Of a stretch of 64,000 nucleotides of DNA, positions 55,851 to 64,000 are shown piece by piece (within the stretch, counting starts at the first letter, position 1; every line of letters starts with the position of its first letter). The position numbers and the translations under genes are program-made. The stretch is from Entoloma clypeatum (taxonomy: Eukaryota > Basidiomycota > Agaricomycetes > Agaricales > Entolomataceae), in contig OY751488.1 of the NCBI GenBank assembly GCA_963565915.1, positions 3,472,001-3,536,000 of the forward strand. The letters are read 5' to 3'. The notes below the pieces were generated by a model, which had not been told where the DNA came from, searched no databases, and worked only from the letters and a program-made list of their open reading frames with translations.

Positions 55851-56839
55851 TCACAACTAAAGTGACCCGTTTTGTTACATCTGAAGCATGCATTGGCATT
55901 CTTGCCTTTGACGCGTGAAGTATCAATGTCCATTGCATTGGGGTCCCTCATCAGCGGAGCGGATGCGGATGTGAGCGGAGCTGTACGCGGAGTGAATGGA
56001 ATGTAGGGGCGAGGGAATACTGAGGTGCCAGGTACTCTTGGTCCGACAACATTGCGGAAGGCGGAGGTGCGGGTCGGAGCAGTGGCTTTGAAGGCTTTGT
56101 TGGCAATCCTATTGTCGTCATTGAGACGTGCTGCAGAGTACCACTCATCAAGGTTGTCATCTGCAGGCCGTCCATGGGTCAGGGTGGCAATCTCATTCTG
56201 AATGTCGGAATGGAGACCATGGCAGAATTTGAGTACAATGTTGGTATCCTCCTGATAGCCCGCTTTGTCAATGTAGTCTTTGAACTCGTCAATATAGGTC
56301 TCGACATCCCATTGACCTTGATAATAGGATTCTCCTTCGAGGATCAGTCTCGCGTCCTGTTCCTCATTCTTCGGAGTGAACTCCGCTGTAAAGACTGCAC
56401 GGAAGTCCACCCAAGTCCGATAAGGCGGAGCACCGGTCCTCCGCTCCTGTCGGATAATGCGATCCGCAAAGTGTGCTGCGCGTCCACTCTTCATGAAAGA
56501 TAAGGCCCAATAAATTTTAGCGTGGTTGTCTGTGAACTGTTCCGGAGCCAGCCCCATAAACAATTCACAGGAGTTTAGAAAGGTCCAGCCATTTGTGCGT
56601 GATCCATCGAAGTCCGACAGATTGGCAGGTTTTGCTCGATGCATGCCCGGATTGGCCGGAGCGAGCGGAGCAGGTATAATAGTGGGTACAGGAGCAGGTG
56701 GGATAGGTGGCGGAGCTGGGGCAGGAATTGCGTTGAAGGCAAGGAGGAGTTGGTCAAGTTGAGTCAAGATATCAGCGAGAGTTTGACGTTGTTCCTGGAA
56801 CTCGTGCTCGAGCTGTTCAAGGCGATTGGGGTCGTCCAT
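55685..56839 (-). CDS. gag: gag of gypsy C, 384 aa
   Basis: Intact from MDDPNRLEQLEHEF. N-terminal coiled coil (about residues 5-45), Pro-rich linker, capsid-like region (FDGSRTNGWTFLNSCELF ... EFTPKNEEQDARLILE), basic stretch and one zinc knuckle, CFRCNKTGHFSCEC (C-x2-C-x4-H-x4-C complete). Overlaps pol, which is in the -1 frame. No textbook slippery heptamer found in the overlap. Confidence 0.92.
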   Translation of the reverse strand: MDDPNRLEQLEHEFQEQRQTLADILTQLDQLLLAFNAIPAPAPPPIPPAPVPTIIPAPLAPANPGMHRAKPANLSDFDGSRTNGWTFLNSCELFMGLAPEQFTDNHAKIYWALSFMKSGRAAHFADRIIRQERRTGAPPYRTWVDFRAVFTAEFTPKNEEQDARLILEGESYYQGQWDVETYIDEFKDYIDKAGYQEDTNIVLKFCHGLHSDIQNEIATLTHGRPADDNLDEWYSAARLNDDNRIANKAFKATAPTRTSAFRNVVGPRVPGTSVFPRPYIPFTPRTAPLTSASAPLMRDPNAMDIDTSRVKGKNANACFRCNKTGHFSCECPLRFDVRFMTTEEQDEFVMEQLVVKDAAEGNSVLPTESAESEEGQEDFPPHSE

Positions 56840-56988
56840 TACTATGCGCGGAGCAGAATCACCAGTTACGGATAGGTAATTAGAAGAACTGGAAGGGGTA
56901 TGAGATGTATCAGAGTCAGATGCGGACGAAGCTGCTCCGAAGCGCGGAATCGTGACAACAATGCAATCGGACCCGGTCCAATTAGAAG

Positions 56989-57000
56989 AGAACTTTCTAC
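56989..57000 (-). promoter_or_regulatory. Self-priming primer-binding site of gypsy C
   Basis: Element strand AGAAAGTTCT (plus-strand 56989-56998), 2 nt from the LTR, is complementary to AGAACTTTCT in the LTR (plus-strand 57119-57128), about 30 nt after TATTTAT. Confidence 0.7.
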
Positions 57001-57433
57001 TGTAAGGGCGACCTTACGATCCAAGACTTGAACTCAGATACTTGCAAGGGAGATCCGAAGTTTAGATCGAGCAGTCTGATAAGTAATACAACACACACCT
57101 TGCAAGGGAGATCTGAAGAGAAAGTTCTAAGGATTCCCCTGCAAGCTAGCAAGATAAATAGTAAAATGAGATATGAAATAAGAGATAAAACGAGACACAT
57201 GAATGATGAGCAATGATTGGGAGTAGGGATGGGGGATGAATGGAAACAAGATGAATGATAGTACCTGCAATCTGACGTGCGGAGTAGCGGATGGGGGCGG
57301 AGTCGTCGGATGCGGAGGGGCAGATAAGATGTCGGAGACAGCAGATACGATCAGAGGACGTCGGAGATGGGGGAATAGAAAGGAAAGGAAGAAAGGAAAG
57401 GAAAAGTGAAAAGTGAAAGTGGTTGCCCTTACA
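57001..57433 (-). repeat. 5' LTR of gypsy C
   Basis: Pairs with 45483-45913. Confidence 0.95.
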
Positions 57434-57589
57434 GGCATCAAACAAATTATCAGTGAATTAATCATTCCTACATGGCCTGCTTCCGATGACCCAAATCCCA
57501 ATTCCTCTCTCTGTGGTTAACGACACCAATTTCTTTATATGAAAATATATTTCAAAATACACTCTCAACACAGATCACCAAGGACAAGA

Positions 57590-59640
57590 ATGACAATAAA
57601 TCAGAAAGTGATGCAATCAAATTAGTAGAAGCACTCAAGGTAAGAAGCTGTAATCGTCAAGTTATCAATTTCAAATCCTCTACAGAAGGATGAGGTTGAC
57701 ATGCTGAAGCGGCAAATTCTGACCACACTCAAACGCACAGTGGCCAACCAATCTGATGATGTTTTGAAACAGATTGCCTCACAGATTGGTGAAGCAGCGT
57801 TGCTTTATACACAGCTGAGAAATGCTGAGTGGTCTGGAGTGCGGTGCCGTGAGCAAGCTAAATGGATCGGCATCGAGCGGTATGTTTTGAATACCCAATT
57901 GCCATATTTGCAAGACCTGATTCCCAGTGGAAATCGGTTTGGCTGGGATTGTGATTTTTTGCTGATTTTTCAGGGCTTTTTCAGGGCTGAGTGGGTTAAA
58001 ATTGGTTTAAATGGCAAATTTGATGGTTCCCACTCAAACCCTAAAAGCTGAACCATTTGTGGGTCATATCGGGGAACTCGAGGGGTTTGATCAGGGTTTC
58101 TCAGGGGGTTTTTCAGTTCCAAGTTGGTTCTGATTGGTTGAGAAACAGGACTGAGCCCTTACTGAGCGGGAATTGGCTAGAAAAAATGATTGGATTTCAA
58201 GATAATTCCCACCCAAACATAATAAGTTGGATGGTTTATCGGTTAACTCAAATATCCCATTTTAACCTGATAAAAGCCCTGAAGAATCACGATCCCAGCC
58301 AACCTGATTTCGACTGGGCCTGATCTAGGACAGGGAAAGTGACAAAGCAATTGAACAATGTCTCAAAAAGCACATGGTAGAATCCCAAGATCAGGTTACC
58401 AGGGGCCTTGACTCTGGAGCATTCAACGGCGACGGTTATATTCAGGTCGATCAGCGAATGCATCAAATAAATGCACCCAAACAAGATGGCCCTATGTATT
58501 TGTTCATTCTCTGGACCAAGGATTCACCATCCGATACCACTCCAGCATGGGATAAAGTGGTATGTCTTGATTTTACATGCACATCCAAGCATCTCCTAAT
58601 ACTAGGACACATAGTTTGCCAATATTGTACACGACCTTCACACATTAGATTTGAAATTCTCTGAAGATAATGATATTTTAAAGACGGACATGAAAGTGCT
58701 TGCACACACTCTTTTGTATGTGAATTCAAGTAATTGTATTCATCAAGAATGATGCATCTATAAGGAACAATACTAAGAACACATAGCGGAAGGTGGTTTG
58801 ATGATAAAGGCATCAGGCCTACATGCTGCAAGGAATCACCCTTATGAGGCAGAGGTATGAATTATAATGTCTGTTTCATTGCAAATGACATCTGACAAAC
58901 ATCTAGATTAGCATTCCCACCTCAAGCTCAAAGTGCCCCAATAATGATATAGAAAATGCAAAGCAGCTGCGTATAGAAATGAAAACGGTGACATCAAGTA
59001 AGCCGCTCTGTTTCTTTTTTGGTGGTCAATATGTTGAATCAATGATCAGTTATGCAGGCTTGTAGCCACATATTTCTTTCTGGATTCTTACCTCCCTTCA
59101 CGGAAAAAGAACGAGTGGGTCATATACTCTGCTTTGGAAGGAACAATCACTTGCTGAGATCACCCAGGAATTATCTAAAAGGGCAAAAGGCCTGAAAAAC
59201 CACCTTGGCTATCCCAACCTGTCGTTCTTTGGGACATTTGCCTATCGTGCATTGTCACACACAGATAATGATGATTCTGCAATGAGCAGATTTATAATGA
59301 AGTGTTCACCAAATGTGAGTTGCTGCATCACTGTGTTGATATTTTATTAACAGGATCCTTCTACAGATCAAACACAACGAATCCAATTTTGTCTATACAT
59401 CACACAGTGTGATTGTAGAACTAAATCATCTCAGCTGGTGGTTCTGGAATGTGCCTCTGGATGTTCACAGAACCACAATGAAGTCTTTAGCTTTAAAACA
59501 TCCTAGCACCTATAAAGAGTTCATCACCAACCCAAAAGCAGATGATCATGCTCAATGGACAAGGGTGTTTGTGATGCCTCATGCTGTTGTTGGTGCCATC
59601 ATTTGGACAGAAGCAAATGTGGGATAACTGGACTACGTGT
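57590..59640 (+). pseudogene. Unrecognised multi-exon gene, possibly decayed
   Basis: Exon pieces with plausible splice sites: 57690-57880 (KDEVDMLKRQILTTLKRTV ... WIGIER, then GTATGT), 58335-58558 (SGAFNGDGYIQVDQRMHQINAPK, then GTATGT), about 59140-59310 (ITQELSKRAKGLKNHLGYPN ... SRFIMKCSP) and 59409-59627 (WFWNVPLDVHRTTMKSLALKHPSTYKEF). No family recognised and no known motif seen. An intron near 57880-58330 holds a MITE. The exon chain is my reading and may be incomplete. Confidence 0.4.
57922..58319. mobile_element. Foldback MITE in an intron (398 bp)
   Basis: Terminal arms of at least 60 bp: CCCAGTGGAAATCGGTTTGG on the left matches CCCAGTCGAAATCAGGTTGG read from the right end. Flanked by cctgat on both sides (57916-57921, 58320-58325). 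Confidence 0.72.
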
Positions 59641-59813
59641 TCTGTATCATGGTCCATTATACAATTGCATGCATTCTTGCAAGAATATGGTTAAATTTTT
59701 TTTTCCAAAAGTGATAACTTAAAGCAGTCAGTTAACCAAATCACTAGTTTAGTTTGGTCTGGTTAGTGGTTAATTTTTTTTTCTTTCAAACTGGACTTTC
59801 AAACACTAGGGCA

Positions 59814-60030
59814 GTCATTGAGGACAAGGAATAGTCATAGGGGATGAGAAACGGCTGTTGGGCCCCAGTTGGGCACTGTTGGACGTGAGTGGATGCTGTT
59901 GGGGACAAGGGGCAGCCGTTGAGCATAAGGGACAGTCATTGGGGATGAGGGATGGCCGTTGGGCACAAGAGACGGCTGTTGTGGGTGCAAAGGAAGGTGG
60001 TTGGGGCCATGGTAGTTGTTACAACTTTTC
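59814..60030 (+). repeat. Minisatellite, GGCCATTGGGCACAAG-like units
   Basis: Irregular tandem words of about 20-30 bp (GGACAGTCATTGGGGATGAG, GGATGGCCGTTGGGCACAAG). Same family as 60915-61633. A hAT-MITE-like end, GGACTTTCAAACACTA, lies just before it, ending near 59808. Confidence 0.7.
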
Positions 60031-60914
60031 ATTTCTCCTACCATCCCCTCCCATGATCCCCTCTCTGATCCCACCCATTGACCACATCTGAAGAACCCCC
60101 ATTGATAATGACAGCTGCACAAAGACTTGCAGTACAAGACATGCTCTCACATGAAGCACTTATCATGTGACTTATACCCATATGGAAGCTATCCTCCCTG
60201 AAGAACCCTTGATGGGTCCAGACTCTAGAACTCTTGATAACAATCTGGACACCCTTTCACACTCTCACATTAACCCTGAACTCTATTTTGCCTCATGGCC
60301 TCTCACATCTGGACAACCCTTGATCTTCTTTGAACACTGTTTCACCATTCGCCTCATTGTTGACACATGCCCACTTTATCTACACTCTGACTCACATTGA
60401 CTCTGGCTTTACCCCAGATGGACATATATTCCCTTCTTATCTCTGACTCAGAATTGACCCTTGTTTCACTTTGACAGCCCCCACTATTGCCAGCCAATAG
60501 TGGTATTCTCTCTTGTCACTGTTTACTTATATTTCTCTTGGTCTGCACACACTTGATACAGTATATATACTGGATGTAGTAGACAGTCAGTCCCCAGTCT
60601 GAATCTAGGATATCAACCCCTAGTAACCCTCAGTGCTACTGCTCTCTGAACTTGACTGCCTTAACAAGGCCCCTTCTTTGTCTATTGCAACCGCCCATTG
60701 AGGCCTCTCTTTCTCTCTTCCCTTGATCACTGTTGTCAATGCCGACAACATCAGAACCCTGAAACCAGCGGCATTGAAGAAAGCTAGGCAACATCCCAAA
60801 GTTCACGCTGTATTGTCCTCCCTTGACAATAAGCGTAACAGTAGTGATCACCGAGAGAGTGATGGTGATGTTTTTTTTTCAACATTCAACAGAGTCCAAG
60901 GTGATTCACATGAG
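60031..60914. other. Unassigned, possible LTR relic
   Basis: A CT-rich stretch with GTATATATACTGG near 60560-60572 and a polar leader after it could be an old LTR, but I could not find matching ends, a partner or a duplication. Confidence 0.3.
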
Positions 60915-61633
60915 CATGAACAGCATTGGGCGCAAGTGAGGCCATTGGGCATGAGTGCAGGTTATTGAACATGGGTCGGCCATTCAGCATTTGTTGAGGC
61001 CATTGGACAGGTGAGACAGGTGATTGGGCACATGTGGACAGCATTGGGCATTGGGCATGAGTGAGGTCATTGGGCAGTTGAGTGCAGGTTGTTGGACGTG
61101 AGTCGGAGGGCCATTGGGAATGAGAGATAAACATTGGGGTTGGGCATGAGTCAAGGCTGTTGAGCACAAAAAATGGCTGTTGGTGCAAGAAACAGGCGAG
61201 GGATGCATTGGAGATGAAAGGAGGCCATTGGACATGAGTGGGGGCTATTTAGCATGAGAGTGGGCCATTGGAGGCCATTGGGCTTGAGAGATGGGTGAGG
61301 GACACTATTGGGGGCCACAGAAGACCATTGGGTGCCAGTGAGGGCCCTTCAGTGCAAGAAGGGGCTGTTGGACATGAGAAGAGGCCCTTCAGCACAAAGG
61401 GAGGCCATTGGTCATGAGTTGAGGTTGTTGGACATGAGTTGGGGTTGTTGGGCACTAGAGGGGGCTGTTTGGCATGAGAAAAGGCCATTGGGCGCAAGTG
61501 GGGGCCATTGGGTGCAAAGCGAGGCCATTGGAAATTGTTGGGCATGAGTGAGGGCCATTGGGTTCTAGAGGGGGGCGTGGGGTTTCAGCACAAGAGTGGG
61601 CTGTTGGGCATGAAGAGAGGAGGCCATCGGTCA
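60915..61633 (+). repeat. Minisatellite, GGCCATTGGGCATGAGTG-like units
   Basis: More than 20 imperfect units of 20-30 bp, AGGCCATTGGGCATGAGTG being the commonest form. Frames across it are repeat artefacts. Confidence 0.85.
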
Positions 61634-62535
61634 CACAGGGAAACCGGACCAATGTTCCCCTCAAAAACATCATAAACAAATAGCGATCTAATATAGAGTT
61701 TATTTGCTGACCACATCATGTGAACACAAGGAAAAATCCATTTTGAATGATCATCTAATGTGCTCTGCATGTTTCTACTGAACAGATGCAGGGGAAAATG
61801 CAAAATGTGAATGTGATGTGGTCCCAATATTTCCTTCTCTCAAATGGAGATTCCATTCTAAAATCAAACTACTTGTTTGTCCTTTATGAGAACTGAGTTT
61901 GATCCCAGCTTACATGGTGGGAACATGCTGAACAAATTATTTATTTGATCCCTATATTGTACTCTCATGCACAAAGTTTCTATTGAGAAAGAACATTTAA
62001 AAATAAATTACACTGAGTCCATGATATGATTGACAACCACATTGCTGCCATGTTTAAATTGACCTCATCACATCCTTTGTGGTGTTTAAAATGTTTTCTT
62101 GAACAAAAAAGAAGATTAAAAATATACAAATGGTGTGATTGCCGATTTCATGATGACTTCATAATTTCTTTTAGAAATTTCTTTGTCAATGGGAACTTCA
62201 TGCACAAGGGGACAACATAGGAATCAAATAAATAATTTGTTCAGCATGTTTCTACCATATAAGCTGGGATCAAACTCAGTTCTCATAAAGGACAAACAAG
62301 TGGTTTGATTTTAGAATGGAATCTCCATTTCAGAGAAGAAAATATTGGGACCACATCACAATCACATTTTGCATTTTCCTTTGCATTTGTTCAGTGGAAA
62401 CATGCAGAGCACATTAGATGATCATTCAGAATGGATTTTACTTGTGTTCACATAATGTGGTCAGCAAATAAACTCTATATTAGATCGTTATTTTTACAAT
62501 GTTTTCGAGGGGAACATTGGTCCGGTTCCGCTGTG
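61634..62535. mobile_element. 902-bp foldback element inside the minisatellite
   Basis: Arms of about 320 bp pair from the tips: CACAGGGAAACCGGACCAATG on the left against CACAGCGGAACCGGACCAATG from the right. The 3-bp duplication tca (61631-61633, 62536-62538) and CACAG tips suggest a non-autonomous CACTA-like element. The centre (about 61970-62215) is AT-rich with no transposase. Confidence 0.8.
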
Positions 62536-62877
62536 TCATGAGTTGGGGTTGTTGGGTGCTAGAAGGGGGCATTGGGCACAAGTGGTGGCCATTGGGCACA
62601 GCTGGTGGCCAGATGGAGTGAAGGTGGGGGAAAACAAGAGTGTGGAAAGCTTTGGCTGGTAGTCCACTCTTTGAATTTCAGCAATTGCTGAGCGATGAAA
62701 ATTGTGCCGTCAATGCCCCATCTGTGGCACTGTAAGTCTTAAAAATAGTTTGTAACTTATGTAGAGATACTTGGAAGCTAATAGTAAGTATATAGAGGGT
62801 TAGATACATGAGCTTTATATGGTAGAAAGTCTGTACACCACAATTCAGATGTATCAAAATACAAAGTAAATTGTAAT
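62536..62877. repeat. Minisatellite tail and unassigned AT-rich sequence
   Basis: 62539-62605 continues the GGCCATTGGGCACA array interrupted by the foldback element. The rest holds nothing recognised. Confidence 0.5.
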
Positions 62878-63425
62878 CAACAGTGCATCATGGGTTTTCT
62901 CAAACACAAAAACCAGCATTTTCTTACTTCCTCCTTTCCACAAGCACTTTCAACTACCTGTAATATATATATATACTATTGAACCATTGTATGTAAACCT
63001 ATTGAGACCATTCGAATAAGTTTCAAGGGCCAAAAAAAATCATTTCAGCTTTGGATTCTCCACATTCAGGGGATCTTATCACACATTTGTTTTTCAAATT
63101 TGGTTCATTCCTTGGGGAGATATAGCACTTTTTCTGAGATCTGCACATTTCATTATTTCTATCTTATCTGAAGTTCTAAAAATTATACAGTGTGTCAGAA
63201 GATGAATACATGTCCCATATATAGTTCTAATACTTCAAACTATTATTAGATCATGAGAAAGGCACCGTGCGCACCTGCACAATGTATTTTGTATATTGTT
63301 TACTATTATTTGGTCAGAGCACAACACCTCTATAACTTAAAATCTGTGGCGAAGTTTTACAAAATAAATACATACTTGATGATAATCCCCTCCTACCTAA
63401 TTGATATAGTAGAAACCCTTACTTG
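62878..63425 (-). repeat. Repeat family R, partial copy 4
   Basis: Reverse of the tail of R copy 3 (about 20985-21571), without the tandem-repeat head. Confidence 0.65.
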
Positions 63426-64000
63426 TTTATTTGACACATTTGATGTGTGCATGATCCATGTCCATCAGCAAACCCAGATATTTGGCTGTAGCAAACTGTA
63501 GTAGATACTGTGATGCTATAGTCACATGTAGTCACATGTAGCACTGTAGTGTCCCATAATGCACCATAATGCTGTACCATGGCAGTGCGGTAGCATTGTA
63601 GGAGCTATAGTACGATGTAGTGATGTAGTATGTGGTAGTACCATAGACGTGTACTGATGCAGTATGTGATAGCATCATGAGGCTAACATTTATTATTTTT
63701 GCAGTGACCAGTTCCATGTTTTCATCTAAGTCCATTCAAACTCAGCTCGGTTATATCCAGCCACATTGCTTGTTGTGCTTGATACTTTCCTCTACCACTA
63801 TCTCCTCCCATTTTGGCTGCCCCTTGTGTCTAGTGTTGCATGGCTCAGCTAGCCAAGCTGAGCCAAGTCATGCTTCAGCTTGCTCCAGCTCCGGAGCTGC
63901 TTACAAGCTGGCTCAAGCCGGCTTTGTGATGTTATATCATAAGAATATATATATTGGTGTCAAAAAACAAATAATAATACAAAAATGAAGTGATGGGTGT
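63426..64000. other. Low-complexity end of window
   Basis: 63500-63680 is rich in GTAGT/ATGTAG words; 63840-63925 is rich in AGCT and self-complementary. No gene. Confidence 0.4.

Larger units (their letters stand above)
45483..57433 (-). mobile_element. Ty3/gypsy chromovirus C, split by a whole family-B element
   Basis: LTRs 45483-45913 and 57001-57433 with ends TGTAAGGGC...GCCCTTACA, and duplication ggcat (45478-45482, 57434-57438). Without the insert, about 5.9 kb. A purine tract (GAAGGGGGGGTGA in element sense) abuts the 3' LTR. The two LTRs differ at roughly a dozen sites. Confidence 0.96.

Noticed and set aside
60170..60760. A solo LTR of a copia-type element
   Set aside because: TATA-like and leader-like words only; no paired ends, duplication or second copy.
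59835..61545. Several Pro/Asn-rich frames over the minisatellite
   Set aside because: Frames generated by the repeat unit, open on both strands with no start context or family match.
1..64000. CRISPR array, bacterial operon or phage features
   Set aside because: The repeats are transposon LTRs, TIRs and minisatellites; introns and chromoviruses show a fungal nuclear sequence.

Overview
The window looks like repeat-rich DNA from an agaricomycete (mushroom-forming basidiomycete). The evidence is Ty3/gypsy chromoviruses, a Plavaka-type CACTA transposase, a DUF6698-like gene, a JmjC-like gene and short GT-AG introns of about 50-65 nt. I see no clearly intact housekeeping gene. Almost everything is a mobile element, nested several layers deep, or the remains of a gene hit by one.

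Layout. 0.07-2.1 kb: decayed JmjC-like gene (-). 2.38-9.64: Ty3/gypsy element A1 (-) with both LTRs. 9.6-12.4: tRNA-like fragment, a gene tail and repeat family R. 12.4-14.7: 3' half of a family-B gypsy element (-). 14.7-16.6: Tc1 copy 1 carrying a tRNA-derived SINE-like insert. 16.6-19.2: C-terminal half of a Plavaka transposase (+). 19.6-20.5: broken gene with a solo family-A LTR. 20.5-23.35: inverted R copies. 23.4-25.6: remnant of a second gypsy lineage (D). 26.2-27.6: decayed DUF6698-like gene. 28.2-35.5: gypsy A2 (+), with a solo family-B LTR in gag. 36.4-39.8: 5' half of the family-B element (+). 39.8-41.46: Tc1 copy 2. 41.46-43.25: N-terminal half of the Plavaka transposase (-), holding a hAT-like MITE. 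45.5-57.4: gypsy C (-), interrupted by a whole family-B element (46.9-52.9) whose 3' LTR holds yet another solo LTR. 57.6-59.6: unrecognised multi-exon gene with an intronic MITE. 59.8-64: minisatellites, a 902-bp foldback element and an R fragment.

Main observations. (1) Both family-A gypsy elements carry, antisense between integrase and the 3' LTR, a two-exon gene with a Zn2Cys6-type cysteine pattern and an intron at the same site in the same phase. It is still open in A2 although the sense pol gene there is full of stops. (2) The two nearly identical Tc1 copies lie in inverted orientation, and their flanks show that the DNA between them has been inverted: one gypsy pol gene and one Plavaka transposase are each cut at a Tc1 and their halves swapped. 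(3) Families A, B and C all have, 2 nt inside the 5' LTR, a primer site complementary to the predicted 5' end of their own RNA, as in Tf1/sushi self-priming elements, with compensatory changes between A1 and A2. (4) Nearly all premature stops that can be compared are CGA to TGA, consistent with decay of methylated CpG.
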